DNA of 33,336 bases, taken from positions 1 through 33,336 of the forward strand of contig JAEYUA010000005.1 of assembly GCA_023433755.1 (NCBI GenBank), given 5' to 3'. Numbering within the stretch: position 1 is the stretch's first letter; each line of letters begins with the position of its first letter. The notes under the pieces were generated by a model. That model ran no database searches, was not told where the DNA came from, and worked only from the letters and a program-made list of their open reading frames with translations. This stretch comes from Bacteroidota bacterium (GTDB lineage Bacteria; Bacteroidota; Bacteroidia; Chitinophagales; Chitinophagaceae). Of this stretch, positions 8,715-17,069 are shown piece after piece. The position numbers and the translations under genes are program-made.

Positions 8715-11700
8715 TTATTGAAGGTTAACATTCAAACCAACGCTCACTGTTCTGAAAGGAGTGTAGGTAGCATCAGCAGTACCGGCAAAGGCGCGCTGAG
8801 GATCCAGACCTTTTTTAGCAGTGAACAACCATGCATTATCAACACTTGCAAATACACTGGCACCATTCAGGAACAGGCGGTTAGCCATTGTACCCGGGAA
8901 GGTGTACTGGAGTGTAATGTTCTTCAGGTTCAGGTAAGAACCATCCACCAGCCATCTTGTAGAAACACCATCCTGTCCGCCGATCGCATTCTGCAGTCTT
9001 GGAACGTTGGTGATGTCACCAGGCTTCTGCCACCTGTTCAGGATATCGCGGTGGAAGTGAGTACCGGCGCTACCACGGTGCATGATGCTGGCGTAGTTGC
9101 CATCATAGAACAGTCCGCCATAAGCAAATGTGGCAAGGAAAGAAAGTTCAAAACCTTTGTAGCTAACTGAGTTGGTTAAACCACCGGAGATCTTTGGAAT
9201 CGCAGAACCCTGGAAGTATTGAGTACCCTCGTTGTAAACATTGGTAATAGTGCGCTCACCTGTTGGCTTGCCGTCTGTACCCAGTACATCTTTATAATAA
9301 AGGGCATCACCATTGGAAGCATCTACACCGGCGAACTCACGAATCCAGAACTGGAAGATGTCTTTGCCTTCCATGAGTTTCTTGGTACCGGAAATGATAC
9401 CATTAGCTCTCTGAACTTCAGGAAGCTTAGTGATCTTGTTTTTGAAATGGGTCAGGTTCAGGTCAATTCTCCAGTTAACATTCCTGGATTGAACTGCAGT
9501 GTAGCCCAGTTGCATTTCAATACCATAGTTCTTCATGGTACCGATGTTCTGGTAAACGCTGTTATATCCAGTTGATGGAGGAAGAGGTACGTCGAACAGG
9601 AGGTTATCAGAAACCCTGTTGAACACCTCGATAGTACCTTGTAAACGGTTCCTGAACATAGCGAAATCAACACCAGCGTTCAGGGTTTTGTTTGTTTCCC
9701 ACAACAGGCCGGGGTTAGCAGGTCTTGTTGGAGGAGTATAAGTAACCTGTGAACCATCAGTACCTGCACCATAATATACAGCATATGGCCAGAACAGACC
9801 GATGTCTTCGTTACCCTGCTCACCATAAGAAGCTTTCAGCTTCAGTTCATTCAGCCAGGCAACATTGCTCAGGAATTTCTCCTGGGAAATTCTCCAGCCA
9901 ATACCGGCAGAATAGAAATTACCCCAACGTACTGGCTCTGCAAACCTTGAAGAACCGTCAGTACGGTAGCTCAAAGAAACCAGGTATTTGTCGTTGTAGT
10001 CATAGTTCACACCAGTGAAATAACTTTCAATCCTGTGTGTACCCATGCTGGAAGATGCGGGATTGAATGGCCCGATACCATCTGTAAGATCAGTACGGCC
10101 AGGGAACAGGAATCCTGATGCATTGGCAGAAAGATTCCAGGTAGTCAGCTTGTAGTTCTCGTGACCAGCAAGTGCCCTCACGTTATGATTGCCGAAATCC
10201 TTAGACCATGATAACACCTGGTTACCGGTAAGAGAGATCTGGCGTGCAGCTGTTTTAGTAGAACGGCCACCATTGTTCAGACCGGGAGCCGGAGCGGCAT
10301 CACCATACTGGTTATTCTGGTAGTTGGTATTGCTTGATTCGAAGAAATTCACACCGAGTGTACCTCTCAAAGAGAAGTTTCTCAGGAATTTGATTTCAGC
10401 ATAGGTATTAGCGTTACCATTGGTGAAATTAGAGGAACGCTCATCCAGGTCAAGAGAACCAAGGAGGTTGGAACGACCGGCATAAGGCCTTGTACCCATT
10501 TGGTCAGGTGTACCCCAATCCAGAGCGGGTTTGCCTGTTGCAGGGTCAATAACAAATGCACCAGTTGTTGGGTTACGCTGCCATACTGGATAGATAGGAC
10601 CCATCTGTCTTGTGAAGTAGAATGGGTTGGTAGTGGCAGTACCACCGCTTGGTACATCGTTCCTGTTAGCGAAAGCTCCGTCGATGTTTACACCAGTGGT
10701 CAGCCATTTGGTTGCCTGTGTGTTCACATTCATACGAAGGTTATATCTTTTCAGACCAGAGAATTTCAAAATACCCTGCTCGTTCAGGAAACCTGCAGAG
10801 AGGAAATAATCGCTCCTGTCAGAACCACCTGATACGTTGAAGTTGGCATTGGTACGTGATGCTGTTCTGAACAGGGCATCTTCCCATGAATCTTCCCAAA
10901 GCAATTGCGCATTTGGATTCAGTTTGCCGGTTACCGGATCAACAAGCGTTGCTCCAGGAACATTAAAGGCATTGTAAACCAGACCGCTGGTGCTGGTAAG
11001 AACGTTTGAAGCAGAAACGCCAGCCTGCGCAGGAGTTTGTCCCTGTGCGATATAGCTGTTCCTGTAAGCTTCCCAGAAAAGTTCATAGTATTCACCGCTG
11101 TTTACCCTGTCATATTCAGGAATACCGCGGCTCATGAAACCCTGGCGGAGAGAAGCAGAAGCAACTGCAGTTCCTTTTCTACCTTTCTTAGTGGTGATCA
11201 TAATCACACCATTGGCAGCACGGGAACCGTAGAGTGCAGCGGCAGCCGCATCTTTCAATACAGTTACTGATTCGATATCATCTGTAGAGATGGCATTGAT
11301 GGAACCATCATAAGGAACACCATTCAATACATATAAAGGAGCACTGCTACCGCTCACGGAACCGATACCCCTGATACGAACATCAGCATTGGAACCCGGA
11401 GCACCACCACCATTAGTGGCAATGATACCTGGAACCAGGCCTTCCAGCACACGGGTAACAGAAGTTACCTGTTGCTTTTGGATGGTTTTGGCGTTGATCG
11501 TGTTCTCAGAACCGGTAAATGAGGTTTTCCTCACAGTACCGTAAGGAACAGTTACCACAACTTCAGTCATGGTATCATTTCCTTCTCTCAGGCTCACAGA
11601 AAATGTTGATTGCGTTCCAATGGGTATTTCCTGTGTCTGCAAACCCACGGATGAAATCACCAGGGTCCTGGCATCAGAAGGAATACTCAAAGAAAAGCTA

Positions 11701-11870
11701 CCATCAGAACCGGTAGTGGTTCCGATAGTTGTACCCTTAACGGTAACTGAGGCGTTTGGAACGCCTGCGCCCTTGTCATCAGTCACTTTACCGGAAATGG
11801 TACGATTTTGTGCCAGTAGCTGCGCGCTAAATAGCAGCATGCCTAGCATAAAGAGCAGTAATCTTCTCAT
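8715..11870 (-). CDS. SusC/RagA family TonB-dependent outer-membrane transporter (SusC1)
   Basis: A 1051-residue outer-membrane importer. The signal peptide covers about residues 1-20. A carboxypeptidase-D-like regulatory domain follows at about 23-95 (ISGKVTDDKGAGVPNASV), then a TonB-box-like stretch TEVVVTVPYG (102-111), the plug at about 115-235 with the SusC signature VTVLKDAAAAALYGSRAANG, and a long beta barrel to the C-terminal GLNVNLQ. There is no N-terminal secretin/STN domain, so no sign of direct anti-sigma signalling. The ATG at 11868-11870 is the only start giving a complete signal peptide. It is first in the operon with SusD1 and a lipoprotein, with a 389-base upstream region carrying possible control elements. 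Confidence 0.96.
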   Translation of the reverse strand: MRRLLLFMLGMLLFSAQLLAQNRTISGKVTDDKGAGVPNASVTVKGTTIGTTTGSDGSFSLSIPSDARTLVISSVGLQTQEIPIGTQSTFSVSLREGNDTMTEVVVTVPYGTVRKTSFTGSENTINAKTIQKQQVTSVTRVLEGLVPGIIATNGGGAPGSNADVRIRGIGSVSGSSAPLYVLNGVPYDGSINAISTDDIESVTVLKDAAAAALYGSRAANGVIMITTKKGRKGTAVASASLRQGFMSRGIPEYDRVNSGEYYELFWEAYRNSYIAQGQTPAQAGVSASNVLTSTSGLVYNAFNVPGATLVDPVTGKLNPNAQLLWEDSWEDALFRTASRTNANFNVSGGSDRSDYFLSAGFLNEQGILKFSGLKRYNLRMNVNTQATKWLTTGVNIDGAFANRNDVPSGGTATTNPFYFTRQMGPIYPVWQRNPTTGAFVIDPATGKPALDWGTPDQMGTRPYAGRSNLLGSLDLDERSSNFTNGNANTYAEIKFLRNFSLRGTLGVNFFESSNTNYQNNQYGDAAPAPGLNNGGRSTKTAARQISLTGNQVLSWSKDFGNHNVRALAGHENYKLTTWNLSANASGFLFPGRTDLTDGIGPFNPASSSMGTHRIESYFTGVNYDYNDKYLVSLSYRTDGSSRFAEPVRWGNFYSAGIGWRISQEKFLSNVAWLNELKLKASYGEQGNEDIGLFWPYAVYYGAGTDGSQVTYTPPTRPANPGLLWETNKTLNAGVDFAMFRNRLQGTIEVFNRVSDNLLFDVPLPPSTGYNSVYQNIGTMKNYGIEMQLGYTAVQSRNVNWRIDLNLTHFKNKITKLPEVQRANGIISGTKKLMEGKDIFQFWIREFAGVDASNGDALYYKDVLGTDGKPTGERTITNVYNEGTQYFQGSAIPKISGGLTNSVSYKGFELSFLATFAYGGLFYDGNYASIMHRGSAGTHFHRDILNRWQKPGDITNVPRLQNAIGGQDGVSTRWLVDGSYLNLKNITLQYTFPGTMANRLFLNGASVFASVDNAWLFTAKKGLDPQRAFAGTADATYTPFRTVSVGLNVNLQ

Positions 11871-11941
11871 TTTTTACTTAATTAATAGTGGTTTAATAGA
11901 TAATTGATTGTTCGATATGTGCTATCCCAATGTATAAAAAC

Positions 11942-11987
11942 ACCAAAACAGGTATAGATAGACCAATAAGTTTTGGTTTTTGCTGCA
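11942..11987 (-). promoter_or_regulatory. Candidate control region of the SusC1 operon
   Basis: Two signals sit side by side 70-120 bases before the SusC1 start. One is an 8-base perfect inverted repeat, ACCAAAAC (11942-11949) / GTTTTGGT (11970-11977). The other is TGCAGCAAAAACC on the minus strand (11987-11975), almost identical to an element at the same distance from SusC2. No TAnnTTTG box was found. The role is inferred from position and sharing. Confidence 0.4.
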
Positions 11988-12208
11988 CGAATTTAACGGT
12001 TGGACAACAATATTTTCAGATTTCCTTAAAAAAAACAGTTCATCTTCAAACTATTATACAAATTCATCCCCCTAATAATACATTAATTCCTTTAACATAA
12101 AAATTTATACACAGCAGGATCTCCATTGACGCTGAGTATTTTACATAGTTTATTCCCTTTCATGCAAGACCTGGAATCCTATCTCAATAAAAAAGACAAT
12201 ACGCTGAC
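11988..12208. other. Intergenic stretch without a recognisable gene
   Basis: AT-rich, between the SusC1 control elements and the SusD2 terminator. No open frame with coding character, no tRNA-like fold and no heptad array is visible on either strand. Confidence 0.6.
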
Positions 12209-12240
12209 AAAAAAAAGTCCCCTGGAAAACCAGGGGACTT
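12209..12240 (-). terminator. Intrinsic terminator of the SusC2-SusD2 operon
   Basis: Perfect 11-base stem (12215-12225 with 12230-12240), loop AAAA on the plus strand, and a run of eight A at 12209-12216, which is the U-tract for the minus strand. It lies 19 bases after the SusD2 stop and separates the two SusCD operons. Confidence 0.93.
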
Positions 12241-12259
12241 GGATCACTCTCAAATCAAA

Positions 12260-13720
12260 TTAATCAATCAACTGGTTATAACGGGATTCCTCTGAAGGAG
12301 TAGGCCAGATATAAACAGGTGAGGTAGCAGGTACCGCGGCTACATTGAAGCCTGGTATTGCTTTGGCTGGGAAATCAAGTCCAAGCCTGAGAATATCAAT
12401 ACTGCGAACACCTTCTCCCAGGAATTCAATATTTCTTTCCTGGAGTATAGCATTGATTAAAGCTGTTGAATTGGCAAAATCACCGGTAGTATAAGTGGTG
12501 GTGGCATCAGACCTGTTGCGTACAGCATTGAGCAGTGCAACTGCACGTGCATCCACGCTACTGGTAGTTCTTGTGATAGCTTCTGCCAGGCTTAATAAAA
12601 CTTCTGAATAGCGAAGCACCGGAGCCCAGTCAAGGAATGGGCCTGGGCTGGGATACTTGGCCAGCCATTCTTTACCACCGTTAGTAATTATTAAACCCCT
12701 CCGCTCATCAGAGGCTACCCAGTTTGGATCTGCGATCACACCAACAGGGTTTAGATAAAATATACCGGAGGCTCCGCCCACACCCAGAGGCATATAATAA
12801 AACCCGAGTTGGTTTTGGGTTCCAGGCGCATCATTATTGGTGAATGGCATGGAGAAAATAGATTCCGTGGTAGTGTAGGTTGTGAATACGGAAGCAAAAT
12901 TAGCCTGCAGCGCATGCGGTACACCTGAAGTTGCAGTGAATGGTGCATTTGCAGATACAATCTTGTTAGCTTCTGCTATTACAGCAGGATAGTCACCCTT
13001 GCTTAAGTTAACCCTCACCTTCGCGGCAATAGCCGTGTTTCGGTGTGCCCTTGTGGTGTTTAAAATATCAGAACCGTTGGTTGTTGCCAGGTTCTGCTCA
13101 GCGAAATTCAGGTCATCCAGAATTTGGGTATAAACTTCAGCTACAGTACTACGGGCCATATTGTTGAAACCACCGCCCTTGATAGCGGTTAATCTCAATG
13201 GCACACCTGGTTTGCTACCATTACCATCCCAGTATGGCCTTGCATAAAACTGCATAAGAGCGTAATAAGCCATTGCCCTTACAAACCTTGCTTCTGCTCT
13301 CAGGCGTGGAGCATCGGTTCCGGCAACAGCATCGCCTTTGCCATCCATACCTTCCAGGAAAACATTCACCCGGTTGATGGCAGTATAGGCAGCCGCCCAG
13401 AGATTATTTACTTCATTATCGCCGGAAGATTCAGAGAATTCCCAGGCAGCACGTGCTGTAACACGGTTAGGATCGTTTGAAAGGAAATTTTCTGCACGCA
13501 CATCATTGTAAATGAAATAGCGCCCTCCCATCAATTGACCGCTTTTCAAAGCCGCGTAGATACCTGCAACCTGGTTCTGAATCCTGTCCTTCGTATCAAA
13601 AGCAGTGGCATCCGACAAGGAAGTCTGGGATACCGGGTTCAGAAGATCATCTTTTACACAAGAGCTCAGGCCAATTGTGAGAGTGGTAGCCGTGAGCATA
13701 TAAAACAAATATTTTTTCAT
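12260..13720 (-). CDS. RagB/SusD family substrate-binding lipoprotein (SusD2)
   Basis: A 486-residue outer-membrane lipoprotein with lipobox GLSSC (Cys21), followed by VKDDLLNPVSQTSLSDATAF. Family hallmarks include NLWAAAYTAINRVNVFLEG, ARFVRAMAYYALMQFYARP and, near the C-terminus, ILQERNIEFLGEGVRSIDILRLG. It is expected to form a lidded complex with SusC2, encoded 17 bases upstream in the same operon; the operon ends with a strong terminator and no third lipoprotein gene. It is diverged from SusD1, so the two pairs probably bind different ligands. The substrate cannot be told from the sequence. Confidence 0.95.
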   Translation of the reverse strand: MKKYLFYMLTATTLTIGLSSCVKDDLLNPVSQTSLSDATAFDTKDRIQNQVAGIYAALKSGQLMGGRYFIYNDVRAENFLSNDPNRVTARAAWEFSESSGDNEVNNLWAAAYTAINRVNVFLEGMDGKGDAVAGTDAPRLRAEARFVRAMAYYALMQFYARPYWDGNGSKPGVPLRLTAIKGGGFNNMARSTVAEVYTQILDDLNFAEQNLATTNGSDILNTTRAHRNTAIAAKVRVNLSKGDYPAVIAEANKIVSANAPFTATSGVPHALQANFASVFTTYTTTESIFSMPFTNNDAPGTQNQLGFYYMPLGVGGASGIFYLNPVGVIADPNWVASDERRGLIITNGGKEWLAKYPSPGPFLDWAPVLRYSEVLLSLAEAITRTTSSVDARAVALLNAVRNRSDATTTYTTGDFANSTALINAILQERNIEFLGEGVRSIDILRLGLDFPAKAIPGFNVAAVPATSPVYIWPTPSEESRYNQLID

Positions 13721-13737
13721 TTCTTCATTTTTTTTGT

Positions 13738-16700
13738 TTAGAAACCAATGTTTAAGCCCACAGTTAAAATCCTTCCGTTAGCAACAGTATTACGGTCAAT
13801 ACCCTGGTTGGTATTGCCATTACCGTTAGAAGAAACCTCGGGATCTGCACCACGGTAATTGGTGAAGATGGCCAGGTTTTGTCCGCTAACATACACCCTT
13901 GCGCTGGCGATCTTGGCCTTTGACACAAGTGTGGAAGGAAGATTATAACCCAATGAAATGTTTCTCAGCTTCACAAAATTGGCTTTCTCGGCATTTTCAG
14001 AAATCGGTTGCGCGGAACCGTTAGAAACGTTATCAGCATAAACCAGTCTTGGGATATCTGTTACATCACCAGGTTTCTGCCAGCGGTTCAGCACTTCGGT
14101 GCTGTTGTTCCAGAAACGCTGATCAAGAATACTAGCCCTTGTTCCATTATAAACATAAAATCCAAGTTGGTAAGTGAGCAATACATTCAGGTCAAGATTA
14201 CCATACCTGAAAGTGTTATCGAAACCTCCGAGGAATTTGGGAACACTGTTATACATTGGTTTTTGATCCAGTCCGGGATTGATAGCCGGGGCAACCTGGC
14301 CATTATCACGGAAAGTCCACCTGCTTGCCACAGGGGCTGCATGGTTGTAAAGCAGTTCTCTTCCATCGGCTCTTACAAAGATTCTTCTTCCGGTGGTTGG
14401 ATCCACACCTCTTGTTTCAACCACATAGATCATACCGGCAGATTTACCTACCATAGTGATGCTGGGTGTTTCAAGAGATGTGGCTGTAGTGATCATATTT
14501 ACACCAGGAGCCAATGCTGTAACCTCATTTTTGTTATAAGTGAAATTGAAAGAAGTATTCCACTGGAAGTTTTTCTTGGCAACCGGAGAGGCATTCAGTG
14601 TCAACTCCAATCCCTGGTTGTACATACTGCCTACGTTCTGCAGAATGCTGTTGGGCATACCTGTTGAAGGTGAGTTAGGCACATTAAGAAGAAGACCGTC
14701 GATATCATTTTTATACCATGCTACTTCACCGGTGAGTTTATCATCAAACAGACCAAAAGCTATACCGATATCGGTTTTCTTACTGGTTTCCCAGGTAAGC
14801 TGGTTGTTACCAGCCTGGCTGAATACCAGTGTTGGAAGACCATTATAATAACCGGAACTGAAGAAGGAATAGGAATCAAAGTTTCCAATTCCAGCGATGT
14901 TTCCTACTTTACCATAACTGGCCCTGAGTTTGAACGTACTCAGAACATTTGAAAGTCCGGAAGTCCAAAAGTTTTCCTGGGCAAGATCCCATGCTCCGGA
15001 AAGGCTGTAAAAATTACCCCATTTCAGGCCATCGGCAAATGCAGAATAGCCATCACGACGGAAACTTCCTGCAAGGAAATATTTCTTTTTATAGTCGTAG
15101 TTGGCGCGGCCAAAATAAGATGCCAGGTAATTCTCACCCAATCCAAGACCCTGGGGCAATGGTGTGGTGAAGCCACCCTGGATCACATTGAAAAAATCAT
15201 CACTCAAGGTCTGGCGGAACAAACCAAAACCTTCAAAAGTGCTGTACTGCTGTTCGGCGCCCACCAGCACATTTACATTATGGTTGGCTGCAAAATTTTT
15301 ATCAAACTGCAGTGTGTTGGTGAATGTCCACCTTTTGTTCTTGCCCATCGTGCTGAATGCGGTTCCACCATTGGCAAAACCATCACCCTGGAGCTTAGTA
15401 TAGAAATTCTTATTGTCTGATAACAGGTAGTCAACGCCATATACGCTTCTGAATGTAAGCCAGCTTACTGGTCTCACGGTAGCGTAGATATTTCCTATGA
15501 TACGGTTATTCTCCGTATTTGAGTAGTTGTTGTCAAGTATCGGCTGTGGATTCCAGAAAGTGACATTCTCGATATTGTTCATCTTTCCTATAGCGTTTCC
15601 ATTGAGATTGTAAGTTCCATTATTGTTATATGGAGATACGTTGGGAGGAAGCGTTAAGGCAAGACGACCGATACCGCCGGATGCGAAGGCAGCTCCGGGT
15701 AGTGATCCGGAGTTCATAGCAGCACGGTTCATTTCATTTGCATATGAGGCATTCAAACCGAGGGAAAGCCAGCTATTGGCCCTGTGGTCCGCATTGAAAC
15801 GAATGGTTTTCCTGTCAAAGTCGTTTTTACGGATGATACCTTCCTGCTCGGTGTAACCCATAGAAAAATAATAAGTAGTTAGGTCATTGCCTCCGGAAAC
15901 AGCTACGTTATGACTGTGGGAAAATCCATTTCTGTAAACCACGTCTCTCCAGTCAGTATCAATAGTTTCACCATCGGGACCAGGTGTAGGAAGATAACGC
16001 GGAGCTGCTCCAACATTGGTCAGACCTTCATTCTTAATGGTCATGTATTGTTCGGCATTGAGAATCTCAGGCACACGGAAAGGCTGGGTAAAACCAACCC
16101 AACCATCATAGGAAACTCTTGCCCGGCCTCTTCTGCCTTTTTTGGTTGTGATCAAAACAACGCCATTCGCAGCACGGCTACCATAAATTGCAGTAGCTGC
16201 AGCGTCTTTCAGGATGTCCATGCTTTCAATATCAGAAGGGTTGATATTCGAAAGCACGTTGGATGCAGCCAGCGTCTGGCTCACATCTCCTGTATAAGTT
16301 ACCACCCCGTCAATAACAATCAGCGGGTAGGAACTCAGGTTGATGGAATTGGTACCACGGATGCGGAATACGGGAGGATTGTTCAATACTCCATTTGGAA
16401 CAGTGATCTGAACACCGGCAGCCCTACCTGCAAGCGCAGCATCAAAACTCTGTACAGGCTTGTCAGCAACGGCTGATCCTTTTACAGTGGCAATATTACC
16501 GGTAACCTCTCCTCTTCTCTGGGTACCGTAACCTACCACAATCACTTCATCCATGCTTCTTGCCTGGGAACTCATGGAAGCATTCACCACCCCACTTGTT
16601 GGAATGGTAATTTCCTGAGTTGACATGTCTGCATAGGAAAAAATCAGTGCTCTTGCATTTGATGGCACTGTGATGGAGAAAGTACCGTCATCTTTACTGA

Positions 16701-16857
16701 CCGTACCGGTGTTTGTACCCTTAACAATAATTGAAACATTGGCGAGGGGAGCACCTTTGTCATCAGTTACTTTTCCAGTTACTGAGCGTTGTGCCCATGA
16801 CGTTAGTGTCATAAGCAGAAGCACTACGCCTAAGCATAGAATTTTTCTCATGTGCAT
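13738..16857 (-). CDS. SusC/RagA family TonB-dependent outer-membrane transporter (SusC2)
   Basis: A 1039-residue transporter. The signal peptide ends near SWAQ (residue 23). A carboxypeptidase-D-like domain (VTGKVTDDKGAPLANVSI) is followed by a TonB-box-like segment SMDEVIVVGYGTQRRG (101-116), the plug with MDILKDAAATAIYGSRAANG, and a barrel ending in LTVGLNIGF. Two ATGs are possible: 16857 (MHMRK) or 16851 (MRK); both give a workable signal peptide. It is the first gene of a two-gene operon with SusD2. It shares domain order with SusC1 but differs through most of the barrel. The upstream 211 bases carry tandem repeats and the element shared with SusC1. Confidence 0.96.
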   Translation of the reverse strand: MHMRKILCLGVVLLLMTLTSWAQRSVTGKVTDDKGAPLANVSIIVKGTNTGTVSKDDGTFSITVPSNARALIFSYADMSTQEITIPTSGVVNASMSSQARSMDEVIVVGYGTQRRGEVTGNIATVKGSAVADKPVQSFDAALAGRAAGVQITVPNGVLNNPPVFRIRGTNSINLSSYPLIVIDGVVTYTGDVSQTLAASNVLSNINPSDIESMDILKDAAATAIYGSRAANGVVLITTKKGRRGRARVSYDGWVGFTQPFRVPEILNAEQYMTIKNEGLTNVGAAPRYLPTPGPDGETIDTDWRDVVYRNGFSHSHNVAVSGGNDLTTYYFSMGYTEQEGIIRKNDFDRKTIRFNADHRANSWLSLGLNASYANEMNRAAMNSGSLPGAAFASGGIGRLALTLPPNVSPYNNNGTYNLNGNAIGKMNNIENVTFWNPQPILDNNYSNTENNRIIGNIYATVRPVSWLTFRSVYGVDYLLSDNKNFYTKLQGDGFANGGTAFSTMGKNKRWTFTNTLQFDKNFAANHNVNVLVGAEQQYSTFEGFGLFRQTLSDDFFNVIQGGFTTPLPQGLGLGENYLASYFGRANYDYKKKYFLAGSFRRDGYSAFADGLKWGNFYSLSGAWDLAQENFWTSGLSNVLSTFKLRASYGKVGNIAGIGNFDSYSFFSSGYYNGLPTLVFSQAGNNQLTWETSKKTDIGIAFGLFDDKLTGEVAWYKNDIDGLLLNVPNSPSTGMPNSILQNVGSMYNQGLELTLNASPVAKKNFQWNTSFNFTYNKNEVTALAPGVNMITTATSLETPSITMVGKSAGMIYVVETRGVDPTTGRRIFVRADGRELLYNHAAPVASRWTFRDNGQVAPAINPGLDQKPMYNSVPKFLGGFDNTFRYGNLDLNVLLTYQLGFYVYNGTRASILDQRFWNNSTEVLNRWQKPGDVTDIPRLVYADNVSNGSAQPISENAEKANFVKLRNISLGYNLPSTLVSKAKIASARVYVSGQNLAIFTNYRGADPEVSSNGNGNTNQGIDRNTVANGRILTVGLNIGF

Positions 16858-16897
16858 TTTGTTTTATAATTAATATAGGATCGAGACTATATCAGGG

Positions 16898-16918
16898 CGG
16901 GTAACAGATCGGGTAACA
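16898..16918 (-). promoter_or_regulatory. Tandem CGGGTAACA direct repeats upstream of SusC2
   Basis: CGGGTAACA occurs at 16898-16906 and again at 16910-16918, a 12-base period, about 40-60 bases upstream of the SusC2 start codon. The spacing is near one helical turn, as in tandem operator sites. No known regulator can be assigned. Confidence 0.4.
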
Positions 16919-16966
16919 AAACTGTTCAGTCAACACTATGTCCATGAATCAGACAAGGGCCGCTTC

Positions 16967-16978
16967 GGTTTTGCTGCA
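16967..16978 (-). promoter_or_regulatory. Element shared by both SusC upstream regions
   Basis: Minus strand TGCAGCAAAACC, 110-121 bases before the SusC2 start. The same sequence with one extra A lies 105-117 bases before SusC1 (11975-11987). Similar position and near identity suggest a common regulatory site or promoter part. There is no match to the TAnnTTTG consensus. Confidence 0.4.
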
Positions 16979-17069
16979 TTAAATATAATATGAACTGCAA
17001 TTCAAACAAATTTTTGCTGACAATTTGAATACCTTATAAAATTATTTGATTCAAACTGTTATGCTTATT

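Noticed and set aside
15910..16476. 188-residue open frame on the plus strand opposite SusC2
   Set aside because: Antisense to the conserved plug domain of SusC2; no start signal and no family resemblance. Similar shadows over SusC1 and SusD1 were dropped for the same reason.
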